Source: Desulfuromonas thiophila | GTDB lineage: Bacteria > Desulfobacterota > Desulfuromonadia > Desulfuromonadales > Desulfuromonadaceae | DNA length: 64,000 nt | Direction of reading: 5' to 3' | Assembly (NCBI RefSeq): GCF_900101955.1 | Contig: NZ_FNAQ01000005.1 | Span: 47,361 to 111,360, forward strand | In this document: positions 15,635 through 24,635 of the stretch, in pieces | How positions within the stretch are numbered: the first letter of the stretch is position 1 | How the letters are laid out: each line of letters begins with the position of its first letter | Program-made: the position numbers and the translations under genes | The notes under the pieces: model-generated | Told to the model about the DNA's origin: nothing | Databases searched by the model: none | Seen by the model: the letters and a program-made list of their open reading frames with translations, nothing else

Positions 15635-16954
15635 TCAGAGCAGATTGGCTGCCAGCTCCGCCAATCCGGAGCGCTCGCCGCGCGTCAGGGTGATGTGACC
15701 GGCAATGGACTGCTGCTTGAACTTTTCCACCACATAGGTCAGACCATTGCTTGACGCATCCACATAAGGGTTGTCGATCTGGTACGGGTCGCCAGTCAGC
15801 ACTATCTTAGTGCCTTCACCGGCGCGGGTGATGATGGTTTTGATCTCGTGGGGCGTGAGATTCTGGGCTTCGTCCACCACCATGTACTGGTTGGGAATGG
15901 ACCGGCCGCGGATATAAGTGAGTGGCTCAATCTCCATCAGACCCATGTCCACCAGTTCCTTATAGCCGCGTTTGCGTTTGCCGCGTTCTTCCACGGCGCC
16001 GAGCAGCAATTCGACATTGTCGAAAATCGGCTGCATCCAGGGTGCCAGCTTTTCCTCGACGTCACCGGGAAGAAACCCCAGATCGCGGCCCATCGGAAAC
16101 ACCGGCCGCGAGACCAGCAGACGGTTGTACTGGGCCTCGTCGGCCGCTTTTTGCAGACCGGCAGCAATGGCCAGCAGGGTTTTGCCAGTTCCCGCCTTGC
16201 CGACCAGGGTCACCAGTTGGATGCGGCTGTCCAGCAGCAGATCAAAGGCAAACTGCTGCTCACGATTGCGGGCATGAATCCCCCAGACGCTATCCTTGAC
16301 CTGTTTCGCCAGTGGCAGGAGGCGCTTTTCATCGGCATGGTAGCGCACCAGCGCCGTGTGTGACGGATTGGTTTCGTCCACCAGTGTGGCGCACTGATTG
16401 GGAAACAGATCATCTTCGGCATAATCGAGATGGCCCTGGCCGTAGAAACGATCGATTTCCGTTGCCGGCAGCAGTTTTTCACAGTGACCGGAATAAAGAT
16501 CGTCGATGGCGACCTTGTCAGACTGATAATCCTGAGCCTTAAGACCGAGAGCGTCAGCTTTGATACGCAGATTGGTATCCTTGGTGACAAAAATGACCGG
16601 GCAATCGCAGGACTGTTTGAGAGCCACTGCCGAGGCCAGAATGCGGTTATCGGCCCGATCCAGACGCAAATCGGAGGAAAATCCGGCCGCCTGCTGACTG
16701 GAGTACAGCAGCACATGCAGCATGCCACCGTTTTCCAGCGGCACGCCATCCACCAGACTGCCACTGGCGCGCAGCTGGTCAAGTTGGCGCGATACATGCC
16801 GGGCATTACGGCCGATTTCGTTGAGATCTTTTTTAAAGGTATCAATTTCTTCGATCACGGTGATGGGAATGACCAGATCGTTATCTTGGAATTTGGCCAG
16901 TGCCTGGGGATCATGCAGCAGAACATTGGTATCGAGAACGTACTTTTTTTTCAT
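15635..16954 (-). CDS. PIN domain - PhoH-type ATPase fusion
   Basis: A 439-residue protein. Residues 1-~140 are a PIN nuclease domain (KKYVLDTNVLLHDP with the first catalytic Asp; further acidic residues such as EEIDTFK and DRILASA-like sequence). Residues ~230-435 are a PhoH ATPase with Walker A VGKAGTGKTLLA and Walker B MVVDEAQNLT plus ILTGDPYQID. The arrangement matches the PhoH2/YlaK-type PIN-ATPases linked to RNA unwinding and cleavage. The start is ATG 16954, preceded by GGGTGAGAGC; upstream sequence in frame does not look coding. Confidence 0.93.
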   Translation of the reverse strand: MKKKYVLDTNVLLHDPQALAKFQDNDLVIPITVIEEIDTFKKDLNEIGRNARHVSRQLDQLRASGSLVDGVPLENGGMLHVLLYSSQQAAGFSSDLRLDRADNRILASAVALKQSCDCPVIFVTKDTNLRIKADALGLKAQDYQSDKVAIDDLYSGHCEKLLPATEIDRFYGQGHLDYAEDDLFPNQCATLVDETNPSHTALVRYHADEKRLLPLAKQVKDSVWGIHARNREQQFAFDLLLDSRIQLVTLVGKAGTGKTLLAIAAGLQKAADEAQYNRLLVSRPVFPMGRDLGFLPGDVEEKLAPWMQPIFDNVELLLGAVEERGKRKRGYKELVDMGLMEIEPLTYIRGRSIPNQYMVVDEAQNLTPHEIKTIITRAGEGTKIVLTGDPYQIDNPYVDASSNGLTYVVEKFKQQSIAGHITLTRGERSGLAELAANLL

Positions 16955-16991
16955 GCTCTCACCCTTTTCACAAATAAATTGAAATATCCCG

Positions 16992-18152
16992 TCACAGCCG
17001 AGAGGCCAACTGGCGCATGGCCGCGAGAAAACGATCGATATCGGCACTGGTGGTAAAAAAACCGGGACTGACCCGGACGGTGCCGGCCGGATAGGTACCA
17101 ATGCTGCGGTGAGCCAGGGGCGCACAGTGCAGGCCCACGCGCACGGCAATACCGTACTGGTGGTCAAGGACAAAGCCCAACTCGGCTGGATCGAGCCCTT
17201 GTAGGGCCAGGGACACAACCGCTGTCTGCTGGCCAGGACCTGGCCCAAACAGCCGTACGGCGGGCAGCTGCTGCAGCCCCTGCCACAGCTGCAGCAGCAG
17301 TTCCTGTTCGTGACGGATAATCTGATCCAGACCGGTATGACAGATGAAGTCGACGCCGGCTTGCAGACCAGCCAACGCCGGCAGATTCAGGGTGCCGCTT
17401 TCCAGCGCTTCAGGCAGGCAGTGCGGCTGTTCCAGCTGGCTGGAGGCCGTACCGGTGCCACCATATAGCAGCGGCTGTAGTTCAAGCCCTTCGGCAACAT
17501 AGAGAAAACCGGTTCCCTGCGGTCCCAGCAAACCCTTGTGGCCGGGCGCGGCCAGCAGATCAATGCCCATCTGTTGTACATCAATCGGGCAGACCCCGGC
17601 GCTTTGTGCGGCATCGACCAAAAAGACAATGCCCTGCTCCCGGCACCAGGGCCCCAATTCATCAATGGGCTGCAGAGTGCCGGTAACATTGGAGCAATGA
17701 TTCATGACCAGCAAACGGGGACGGTGCGCCAGGCAGGCCCGCCGGACATCGGCGCCTGCCACCCGCCCCTGGCAGTCAGCCGGCACCTGAATCCACTGAA
17801 CACCCCGCTGTTGCAGCTGATAGAGCGGGCGGGCAACGGCGTTGTGTTCCATGCTGCTGCTAACCACCGTGTCGCCAGGCTTTAACAGACCGAACAACGC
17901 CGTGTTGATGGCCTGGGTGGCATTGGCGGTGAACACCAAGCGGTCAGATACAGGAATCCGGAAGAAGCGGGCCAGTGTTTCGCGTACAGCCAGCAGGGTC
18001 TGCCCCGCCTGGCGGGCCGGCAAGGCACTGCCCCGACCGGCACTGGCACCACATTGGCGGGCCGCATGATCCTGGACCTGATAGACAGCTTCGGGTTTGG
18101 GAAAGCTGGTAGCGGCATTATCGAGATAGAGCAGAGAGGAACTGGCCATCAC
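16992..18152 (-). CDS. Class V aminotransferase-fold enzyme, cysteine-desulfurase-like
   Basis: A 386-residue PLP enzyme beginning SLLYLDNAATSFPKP. Motifs: SSMEHNAVARP, the PLP-contacting VDAAQSAG, and the Lys-bearing APGHKGLLGPQGTG. Near the C-terminus, GIAVRVGLHCAPLAHR carries the Cys expected to form the persulfide. It resembles the clostridial/deltaproteobacterial group related to SufS/CsdA, likely a cysteine desulfurase or selenocysteine lyase-like enzyme. It is distinct from the NifS-type gene at 27-28 kb. Substrate is inferred from the family. Confidence 0.85.
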   Translation of the reverse strand: MMASSSLLYLDNAATSFPKPEAVYQVQDHAARQCGASAGRGSALPARQAGQTLLAVRETLARFFRIPVSDRLVFTANATQAINTALFGLLKPGDTVVSSSMEHNAVARPLYQLQQRGVQWIQVPADCQGRVAGADVRRACLAHRPRLLVMNHCSNVTGTLQPIDELGPWCREQGIVFLVDAAQSAGVCPIDVQQMGIDLLAAPGHKGLLGPQGTGFLYVAEGLELQPLLYGGTGTASSQLEQPHCLPEALESGTLNLPALAGLQAGVDFICHTGLDQIIRHEQELLLQLWQGLQQLPAVRLFGPGPGQQTAVVSLALQGLDPAELGFVLDHQYGIAVRVGLHCAPLAHRSIGTYPAGTVRVSPGFFTTSADIDRFLAAMRQLASRL

Positions 18153-18508
18153 GGCTGCGCCTCAAATGGCAGCGGGTTGTTCCCGTCGGAGGCACGAAAG
18201 GAGACACAGAGGCAGACAGGAAAATTTTTCCGGAAGATGGCGCGACACATGATGGGCGAAACTACCATCGGCCCGCCGTCGTTGGCAACGCAAAAGCGTG
18301 ACAGCACCAGCGCCTGTCCAGTCAGTCGTCGTCGCCCTCACCAAAATTTCACCGAACAACCGTTGACCTCCACGACATCTTGTGGTTTAACTCCGGCCAA
18401 CCACTGAATCTGGTAGCAAGGCCGCCAATCGTTTAACCGCCAGACCCCTTAGGCGGCACCGTTCATAAACCCGTTTTTATCCCCCACCGCATGAAGGAAT
18501 ACCGCACC
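18153..18508. other. Intergenic region between divergent PLP-enzyme and nrdJ genes
   Basis: About 355 bp without a believable gene. It must hold the promoters of two divergent genes and contains a symmetric CCACGACATCTTGTGG site at 18370-18385. I see no cobalamin riboswitch, although the downstream enzyme is B12-dependent. Confidence 0.6.
18370..18385. promoter_or_regulatory. Candidate NrdR box upstream of nrdJ
   Basis: The 16-bp site CCACGACATCTTGTGG agrees with the known NrdR consensus (acaCwAtATaTwGtgt) at 11 of 16 positions and is nearly symmetric. It lies about 124 bp before the chosen nrdJ start. NrdR normally binds two such sites; I see only one good copy, so this is tentative. Confidence 0.4.
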
Positions 18509-20725
18509 ATGGCCAACGACTCCCTGGATACACCGCTCAACCTGACCCGCAACGCCCTGACGGTTCTGGAACGGCGCTACCTCAAACGCGACGAACAGGG
18601 CCGCGCCCTGGAAACACCGACCCACATGTTTCGCCGCGTGGCCGATGCCATCGCCGCCGCTGAACGGAAGTTCGATCCTCAGGCTGACTGTGATGCTCTC
18701 AGTGCCGACTTCTATCGCCTGATGACACAGCTGGAATTTCTGCCCAATTCACCGACGCTGATGAACGCCGGGCGCGAACTGGGACAGCTGTCGGCCTGCT
18801 TCGTGCTGCCGGTGGACGATTCGATGGAAAGCATCTTTGAGGCCATCAAAAATACCGCCCTGATCCATAAGAGCGGTGGCGGCACTGGTTTTTCCTTTTC
18901 GCGTATCCGGCCGGCGCATGACGTGGTGCTTTCGACCAAAGGGGTTTCGTCGGGACCGCTTTCCTTCATGAAGGTGTTCGATGCCGCCACCGAAACCATT
19001 AAACAGGGCGGCACCCGGCGCGGGGCAAACATGGGGATACTGCGTGTCGATCATCCCGATGTGATGGATTTCATCATGTGCAAGCGGGATCAGACGGTGC
19101 TGACCAACTTCAACATCTCCGTCGGCATTACCGAAGATTTTATGGAAGCGGTCAAGAGCAACAGTGAATACGATATCATCAATCCGCGCACCGGCACGGT
19201 GGTCAATCGCCTGTCAGCGGCCAAGGTATTCGATCACATTGTCGATCTGGCCTGGACCAACGGCGAACCGGGGATCATCTTTCTCGATCGCCTCAACCGT
19301 GACAACCCGACTCCACACATTGGCGAAATCGAAAGCACCAACCCCTGCGGTGAACAGCCCCTGCTGCCGTACGAATCCTGCAACCTGGGCTCCATTAACC
19401 TGCGGCTGATGGTGCGTGATGGCCAGATCGATTGGCAACGGTTGGAACACACCATCAAGCTGGCGGTGCGCTTCCTTGATAATGTGATCGAGGTCAACAA
19501 CTACCCTATTCCCCAGATCGCTGAGATGACCCGCGCCAACCGCAAGATCGGGCTGGGCATCATGGGTTGGGCCGATCTGCTGATTCAGCTCGGCATTCCC
19601 TACAACCACAGCGAAGCCGTTGCTCTGGCCGAGAAATTAATGGGATTCATTAACGAAATTGCCCAGGAAACCTCGCGCCAGCTGGCGCGCGAACGGGGCG
19701 CTTTCCCCAATTTCAAGGGCAGCCGTTTCGATCAGCGCAATGAAGCGGAGATTCGCAATGCCACCTGCACGACCATCGCGCCTACCGGCACCATCTCGAT
19801 CATTGCCAACAGTTCCAGCGGCATCGAGCCGTTGTTCGCCGTCTCTTATGTTCGCCAGGTGATGGATAACGACATTCTGGTCGAGGTTAATCCGCTGTTC
19901 GAGCAAGTGGCGCACGAACGTGGCTTTTATTCGCCCGAACTGATGAAGTTGATTGCCGAAAAGGGGTCGATCAGGGACTTTGAGCAGATTCCCGAGGATC
20001 TCCGCCGTCTGTTTGTTACCGCCCACGATATCCGGCCGGAGGACCATATCCGCATGCAGGCGGCGTTTCAGCGTCATACCGACAATGCCGTTTCCAAAAC
20101 GGTCAATTTCTGTCACAGCGCCAGTCGCGAGGACGTGGCCACGGTTTACCAGCTTGCCTATGAAAGCGGCTGCAAGGGCGTCACCATTTATCGTGATGGT
20201 TCCCGTAGCAACCAGGTGCTGTCGGTGAAGAAGGAAGGCAGTCGGCCGGAAGATTCGGTGCCGATGGAAAACAAGAAGGCCACCCGCAAACGCGACCGGC
20301 CCCGTACCCTGCAGGGAGCCACCTATCAGATGGAAACCGGCTGCGGCCCGCTCTATGTCACCATCAACGAGGACCAGCATGGGCTGTTCGAGGTCTTCAC
20401 CACCATGGGCAAGGCCGGTGGTTGCGCCGCTTCCCAGTGTGAGGCTCTTGGCCGGCTGGTGTCGCTGGCCTGGCGCAGCGGCGTGCAGGCGCGTCAGGCC
20501 GTCAAGCAGCTGATCGGCATCAGTTGCCATAAGCCGGCTGGCTTCGGTGCTAACCGCATTACTTCCTGTGCCGATGCCCTGGCCAAAGCCATCCAGCTGC
20601 ACATGCAGAACGATGAGCAGCACGAAAGCCACAACGGTGGTGCCTGCCCCGAATGTGGCGGTCCTATCGAGCACGAAGGCGGCTGCTGCGTCTGCCACGC
20701 TTGCGGCTACAGCGAGTGCGCCTGA
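18509..20725 (+). CDS. nrdJ: Adenosylcobalamin-dependent ribonucleoside-diphosphate reductase
   Basis: The protein has 738 residues (class II RNR). It reduces ribonucleotides to deoxyribonucleotides with a cobalamin-generated thiyl radical, independent of oxygen. Visible: LPNSPTLMNAG near the start, the active-site ESTNPCGEQPLLPYESCNLGSINL (Cys and Glu of the catalytic set), PTGTISIIANSSSGIEPLF, and a C-terminal zinc-ribbon-like tail CPECGG ... CCVCHACGYSEC that likely carries the redox Cys pair. An AAGGA about 9 nt upstream favours ATG 18509 over ATG 18491. Confidence 0.95.
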   Translation: MANDSLDTPLNLTRNALTVLERRYLKRDEQGRALETPTHMFRRVADAIAAAERKFDPQADCDALSADFYRLMTQLEFLPNSPTLMNAGRELGQLSACFVLPVDDSMESIFEAIKNTALIHKSGGGTGFSFSRIRPAHDVVLSTKGVSSGPLSFMKVFDAATETIKQGGTRRGANMGILRVDHPDVMDFIMCKRDQTVLTNFNISVGITEDFMEAVKSNSEYDIINPRTGTVVNRLSAAKVFDHIVDLAWTNGEPGIIFLDRLNRDNPTPHIGEIESTNPCGEQPLLPYESCNLGSINLRLMVRDGQIDWQRLEHTIKLAVRFLDNVIEVNNYPIPQIAEMTRANRKIGLGIMGWADLLIQLGIPYNHSEAVALAEKLMGFINEIAQETSRQLARERGAFPNFKGSRFDQRNEAEIRNATCTTIAPTGTISIIANSSSGIEPLFAVSYVRQVMDNDILVEVNPLFEQVAHERGFYSPELMKLIAEKGSIRDFEQIPEDLRRLFVTAHDIRPEDHIRMQAAFQRHTDNAVSKTVNFCHSASREDVATVYQLAYESGCKGVTIYRDGSRSNQVLSVKKEGSRPEDSVPMENKKATRKRDRPRTLQGATYQMETGCGPLYVTINEDQHGLFEVFTTMGKAGGCAASQCEALGRLVSLAWRSGVQARQAVKQLIGISCHKPAGFGANRITSCADALAKAIQLHMQNDEQHESHNGGACPECGGPIEHEGGCCVCHACGYSECA

Positions 20726-20751
20726 CGGAAAACCACCAGCGACCTTAGATT

Positions 20752-20790
20752 CCGGCGCGCGGCCAAGGCTGCGCGCCGGTTCTGTTTGGT
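20752..20790 (+). terminator. Intrinsic terminator after nrdJ
   Basis: A strong G/C stem (CCGGCGCGC ... GCGCGCCGG, 20752-20779) is followed by a T-rich TTCTGTTT. It is 27 bp past the nrdJ stop. Confidence 0.75.
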
Positions 20791-20862
20791 GCGGCAGCGG
20801 CATTTCAGGGATTTTATCGCTCCACTCCTTCCTGCGGGCTTCGCAGAGTGGGTCGGTTTTGT

Positions 20863-21981
20863 CTATGAGCCGCGCAGCAGATCGCGGGCAATGACCAGGC
20901 GCTGGATTTCTGAGGTGCCCTCGCCGATTTCACACAGCTTGGCGTCGCGATAGCAGCGTTCGACAGAACTGCCTCGCAGATAGCCATAACCACCGAAGAT
21001 CTGCACCGCCCGGTCGGCATTGCGCACTGCCGTGCGGGCAGCAAACAGCTTGGCCTTGGCGGCGGCGCTGCCACAGGGCTGACCGGCATCGCACAGACGG
21101 GCAGCCTGGCGGGTCAGCAACCAGGCGGCATCAAGTTCGGTGGCCATATCGGCCAGGGCCCATTGAATAGCCTGAAACTGGCCAATGGCTTGACCGAACT
21201 GCCGACGGCGGCGGGCATGACGAAGGGCTTCATCCAGACAACAGCGGCCGATGCCGCAGGCCAGGGCGGCGATGGCGATACGACCGCGGTCGAGCAGCGC
21301 CAAGGCATCCTTGAGCGCCTGACCTTCTGTGCCCAGCAGGGCTTCGGCGGACACCTCGACCTGTTGTAGCTGTAATGGGCAGGTATTGGAACTGCGACAG
21401 CCCATCTTTTCCAGTGGCCGGCCTGGTCGCACACCTGGACGATCAGCCTCGACCAGAAAAGCACTGATGGCCCGTTGCGGCGCAGCTGCCGTGCGCGCCA
21501 GCACGATGAACAGCGCCGCCCAGTTGCCCTGGGTAACAAACATCTTGCGCCCCTGCAATTGCCAACCGGTCGCTGTGCGTTCAGCACGGCAACTTAACGC
21601 GGCGGCGTCACTGCCACTGCCCGCTTCGGCCAGGGCCCAGGCGCCAAGCTGTTCGCCCCGCGCCAGCGACGGCAAATAACGCTGCTGCTGCTCAGCTGTA
21701 CCAAACAGCCGCAAATGGTCACACACCAGGCTGTGGGCCGCCAATGTCAGAGCCAGGCCGGCATCGCAGCGGGCCAACCGCTCAATCACGCGCAGCAGAT
21801 CATCGCAGCAACCGCCCTGTCCGCCCCACTGCTGCGGCACGCAGACTCCCAGATAGCCCAGCACCCCTGCCTGGGACAGCAACGCTGCAGGACAGGCACC
21901 ATCAATATCGCGCCGACGGACTCCCGGCGCCACCTGCTCACGGACAAAAAGGTCCAGTACGTCAAGGTCGATGCAACTCAT
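20863..21981 (-). CDS. Acyl-CoA dehydrogenase
   Basis: A 372-residue FAD-dependent acyl-CoA dehydrogenase. It has the family order: N-terminal helices, the FAD-binding [16 protein letters not shown] near residue 115, MFVTQGNWA near 146, [23 protein letters not shown] near 230, and the C-terminal [22 protein letters not shown] ... [17 protein letters not shown] containing the usual catalytic Glu. It dehydrogenates an acyl-CoA thioester at C2-C3 and passes electrons to ETF. Chain-length preference cannot be read. The adjacent thioesterase overlaps its start by 4 nt, so the two act on the same acyl-CoA pool. Confidence 0.92.
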   Translation of the reverse strand: MSCIDLDVLDLFVREQVAPGVRRRDIDGACPAALLSQAGVLGYLGVCVPQQWGGQGGCCDDLLRVIERLARCDAGLALTLAAHSLVCDHLRLFGTAEQQQRYLPSLARGEQLGAWALAEAGSGSDAAALSCRAERTATGWQLQGRKMFVTQGNWAALFIVLARTAAAPQRAISAFLVEADRPGVRPGRPLEKMGCRSSNTCPLQLQQVEVSAEALLGTEGQALKDALALLDRGRIAIAALACGIGRCCLDEALRHARRRRQFGQAIGQFQAIQWALADMATELDAAWLLTRQAARLCDAGQPCGSAAAKAKLFAARTAVRNADRAVQIFGGYGYLRGSSVERCYRDAKLCEIGEGTSEIQRLVIARDLLRGS

Positions 21982-22403
21982 GACATTCCTCCCGCGTGTT
22001 GTTGCAAACGCTGTTGCAGATTCAGCAATAAATCCTCCGGCAAGGCGATGGTGCGGCCGGCGCGATCCATCAGCAGATGACGACTGTTGCCTTCGGCCAG
22101 CACCCGTCCGTCAGCATGCAGGATACGGTAGGAAAATTCCAGCAGGCGCCGTTTCAACCGGACCAGGCGGGTTTCGATCTGCAACACATCCTCGTAACGG
22201 GCCGGCAGCAAAAAACGCAGGTGCAACTCGGCCACCACCACCAGCACCCCCTGTGCTTCCCACTGGCTGTAGGGCAATTCCAGCTGCCGCAGAAAGGCCG
22301 AGCGGCCCTCTTCGAACCAGATAGGGTAGCAACTGTGATGAACAATCCCCTGGGCGTCGGTTTCGGCATAACGTACCCTGAGTTGCGTTGTGTGTACGGG
22401 CAT
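21978..22403 (-). CDS. YbgC/FcbC-type acyl-CoA thioesterase
   Basis: A 141-residue single hotdog-fold protein. The signature [26 protein letters not shown] contains the catalytic Asp of the 4-hydroxybenzoyl-CoA thioesterase group (Y-x-E-T-D-x-x-G). It hydrolyses acyl-CoAs, probably short or aromatic ones. GGAGG lies 8 nt before ATG. The stop overlaps the start of the acyl-CoA dehydrogenase, so the two are translationally coupled. Confidence 0.9.
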   Translation of the reverse strand: MPVHTTQLRVRYAETDAQGIVHHSCYPIWFEEGRSAFLRQLELPYSQWEAQGVLVVVAELHLRFLLPARYEDVLQIETRLVRLKRRLLEFSYRILHADGRVLAEGNSRHLLMDRAGRTIALPEDLLLNLQQRLQQHAGGMS

Positions 22404-22428
22404 CGCTCAAACCTCCAGCCATAAACAC

Positions 22429-22463
22429 AAAAACCGCCTTTCCAGTCTGGAAACGCGGTTTTT
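22429..22463. terminator. Bidirectional intrinsic terminator
   Basis: A long stem (AAAACCGC-TTTCCAG with CTGGAAA-GCGGTTTT, one bulge in each arm) is flanked by A and T runs. It separates the IHF gene from the thioesterase gene; both are on the minus strand, so it most likely ends the IHF transcript. Confidence 0.85.
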
Positions 22464-22559
22464 GCCATCAAAAGAACGGATATGGGTCCGCATTATCGCG
22501 CCGGCAGGCAGCATACCTGCCTTGCCGCAGCGCGGGTACCCGCGACACAGGCGAAGCCC

Positions 22560-22835
22560 TCAGCTGTCAACCCGTTCGCGCAATTCCTTGCCGACCTTGA
22601 AGAAAGGCAGCTTTTTGTCCTTCACCTCAATGGTTTCGCCGGTCTTGGGATTGCGGCCAGTATAGGCCTTGTAATCCTTGACCACAAAGCTGCCAAAACC
22701 ACGAATCTCAATGCGGCCGCCCTGGATCAGTTCCTCGGTCATCGAATCGAAGATCAGATTGACGATCTCCTCGGCCCGTTTGTAGGTCAGGTCTTTTTCC
22801 AACGACAACGCCTCGACCAGTTCCGACTTGTTCAT
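22560..22835 (-). CDS. ihfB: Integration host factor subunit (HU/IHF family)
   Basis: A 91-residue DNA-bending protein. It starts MNKSELVEALS, and the DNA-contacting beta-arm reads EIRGFGSFVVKDYKAYTGRNPKTGE with the invariant RNP motif whose Pro intercalates DNA. The I-RGFGSF form and the C-terminal KVGKELRERV favour an IHF beta-like subunit over HU. GGGAGG precedes the ATG. It should help sigma54 promoters and site-specific recombination, both of which have candidates in this window. Confidence 0.88.
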   Translation of the reverse strand: MNKSELVEALSLEKDLTYKRAEEIVNLIFDSMTEELIQGGRIEIRGFGSFVVKDYKAYTGRNPKTGETIEVKDKKLPFFKVGKELRERVDS

Positions 22836-23007
22836 AACGCCTCCCGCCTCGTTCCGTTACGTTTCATTCGCCAGCCGCAGACCACAGAGGGATCCATCGT
22901 TGCCATGCCTGCTGTGTTAACCGCTTCAAAATACAGAATTGGGCCATTCTGTCAATATCCGAAGTGGCCGAAAACCGCAGACCCGGCTCTACCTGGGGGA
23001 AAGCAGA

Positions 23008-23574
23008 TCAGATAACGGTGAAAGGAGACAACGTCCAGATCACGCGCGCCTCGGCCGGACCGATATTTTTCCACTGATGAGGCAGGTGAGATTTAAATGA
23101 GAGACTGTCGCCAGGGTTGAGAACATAGAGATCGTCGATGATGGTGACCTGCAGGCAGCCCTCCAGCAGGAATATCAGTTCATCCCCCGGATGGTACATG
23201 TTGTCGTCACCGCTTTTGCCTCCCTTGGGAATGGTACAGTAAAACGAGGTAAATTGCGGATCGCGCAGGCCGGAGGTAAAGGACTCCGTCAGCATGTTGC
23301 TGTTGTTTTCGTAGATGGTGGTATCGCGTTGGCCGCTGGAGGTAAACACAACCTCGTGGGTGGTTTTGACCTCCTCCACGAAGTAGTCGATGCTTTTTTC
23401 GAACACCCGAGCAAGTTTCATGAGAATTTCGACAGAGGGAATGGTCAAACCCCGTTCGACCCGAGAGATCATATTGGAGGAAACACCCGAACGGCTGGCC
23501 AGATCCTGAATGGTCATCTCGCTGCCAAGCCGGATAGCCTTGAGTTTTTTACCGATGATTTTGCGCAGTTTCAT
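23008..23574 (-). CDS. XRE-family regulator with cupin sensor domain (paralogue 2)
   Basis: The protein has 188 residues, with a helix-turn-helix at residues ~5-60 (IGKKLKAIRL ... TIQDLASRSGVSSNMISRVERGLTIPSVEILMKLA) and a cupin domain at ~105-185 (YHPGDELIFLLEG ... LNPGDSLSFKSHLPHQWKNIG). Such proteins sense a small ligand with the cupin and repress or activate nearby genes. The start is ATG 23574, with GAGGAG about 7 nt upstream, 10 bp after the stop of the preceding paralogue. The pair is probably a tandem duplication. Confidence 0.88.
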   Translation of the reverse strand: MKLRKIIGKKLKAIRLGSEMTIQDLASRSGVSSNMISRVERGLTIPSVEILMKLARVFEKSIDYFVEEVKTTHEVVFTSSGQRDTTIYENNSNMLTESFTSGLRDPQFTSFYCTIPKGGKSGDDNMYHPGDELIFLLEGCLQVTIIDDLYVLNPGDSLSFKSHLPHQWKNIGPAEARVIWTLSPFTVI

Positions 23575-23584
23575 CCATTCCTCC

Positions 23585-24160
23585 TCAGGCATGTTGCTGC
23601 GCCACATCGGGCGCTGGCGAAACCACCCAGAGTACCCGGGTCTGACCGCTGCTGGTATTGACCCAGCGATGCGGCAGGTTGGCCTTGAAACAGACGGAAT
23701 CGCCCGGCTGCAGATGGTAACAGTGCTCTTCGATGATCAGGTCGAGAGAACCCTGCACCACCAGGGCAAATTCCTCACCGACATGCACCATGTTGCCTTC
23801 ACCACTGTCGCAACCCGGTTCGATGGTGTCGTAAAAGACCGTGAATCCGGGATCACGCAACCCCTGTGTCAGGCTGATGATCTGATGTTTGTCTTGAAAG
23901 AAAAAGATGGGTTCTCCTTCTCCCGCCCGGGTATAAACCACCGTTGAGCCCTTCTCCGCTTCCTCGACAAAATAACTGATGCTCATGCCGAAAGCACCGG
24001 CCAGTTTCATCAGAATCTCGACCGACGGCGTTGTCAGCCCCCGCTCAATACGTGAAATCATGTTCGAAGAAACCTGGGATTTATGCGCCAGAATTTCAAT
24101 GGTCATGTCATTTTTCAGGCGCATTTTTTTCAGTTTTTTACCAATCAGCTCCCTGACCAT
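23585..24160 (-). CDS. XRE-family regulator with cupin sensor domain (paralogue 1)
   Basis: A 191-residue protein with the same layout as its downstream neighbour: an HTH at residues ~3-57 (IGKKLKKMRLKNDMTIEILAHKSQVSSNMISRIERGLTTP) and a C-terminal cupin (HVGEEFALVVQGSLDLIIEEHCYHLQPGDSVCFKANLPHRWVN). The recognition helices of the two paralogues are nearly the same while the cupins differ, which suggests shared operators but different signals. AGGAGG precedes the ATG. A promoter with an overlapping symmetric site lies just upstream, so autoregulation is likely. Confidence 0.88.
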   Translation of the reverse strand: MVRELIGKKLKKMRLKNDMTIEILAHKSQVSSNMISRIERGLTTPSVEILMKLAGAFGMSISYFVEEAEKGSTVVYTRAGEGEPIFFFQDKHQIISLTQGLRDPGFTVFYDTIEPGCDSGEGNMVHVGEEFALVVQGSLDLIIEEHCYHLQPGDSVCFKANLPHRWVNTSSGQTRVLWVVSPAPDVAQQHA

Positions 24161-24201
24161 TTGCCGCCTCCTGTGCCCAACGGATAAAGCATAGAATAAA
24201 A

Positions 24202-24235
24202 TGATGTTTTAGCATCACGAAAATTGCTTTGTCAA
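24202..24235 (-). promoter_or_regulatory. Promoter of the XRE-cupin pair with overlapping palindrome
   Basis: On the minus strand TTGACA (24235-24230) is followed after 18 bp by TAAAAC (24211-24206). The palindrome TGATG-N6-CATCA (24202-24217) covers the -10 box, an ideal position for repression. About 42 bp separate it from the start codon of the first gene. Confidence 0.55.
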
Positions 24236-24361
24236 CGAGCGAGTGGTGCCTGCAGCCTGTCAGGGCAGAGAAAACCCTGTCCCATGAGAAATCACGTTAA
24301 CACGACGGGATAAGTGTCAACCTGAGATGAGATTATAATCACAGAGCCCCTGCCGAAAAAG

Positions 24362-24375
24362 CGAACGATCGTTCG
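24362..24375. promoter_or_regulatory. Perfect 14-bp palindrome, possible operator
   Basis: CGAACGATCGTTCG is fully symmetric and stands alone in the long intergenic region. Sites of this kind are bound by TetR-type and other dimeric regulators, but no such gene is adjacent. Confidence 0.3.
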
Positions 24376-24534
24376 GTTATTCCACCGGAATGCACCGCCA
24401 TATTGCGTCGCGACGTGGCGAGGCAAACCGACGCCTGCCTAAACAATGGGCACTCCATCTCGTTCACTGCCTTGCGCTCTCAGAAAAAGAACGATTTCCG
24501 CTCGGACACTAAACGCTTGGTTGACAGAAAAACA

Positions 24535-24558
24535 AAAAGGCCCGCTTCAAGGGCCTGC
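24535..24558 (-). terminator. Short minus-strand hairpin with T run
   Basis: GGCCC / GGGCC with a 7-base loop (24539-24555) is followed on the minus strand by TTTTTG. It could end read-through from mtaB. The stem is only 5 bp. Confidence 0.45.
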
Positions 24559-24609
24559 AGGAACGTGAATTCATCTAAAAATCACCAAAAAAACGCCAGC
24601 TGTTACTTC

Positions 24610-24625
24610 TGGCATGATGTCTGCT
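24610..24625 (+). promoter_or_regulatory. Candidate sigma54 promoter
   Basis: TGGCATG-ATGT-CTGCT has GG and GC separated by exactly 10 bp and agrees with TGGCACG-N4-TTGCW at all but two positions. Transcription would begin near 24636. No protein gene follows on the plus strand; a terminator does. Confidence 0.5.
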
Positions 24626-24635
24626 TATTATGACA

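Noticed and set aside
19637..20803. A 388-codon minus-strand frame inside nrdJ
   Set aside because: Antisense to the conserved catalytic and C-terminal parts of NrdJ; no family features.
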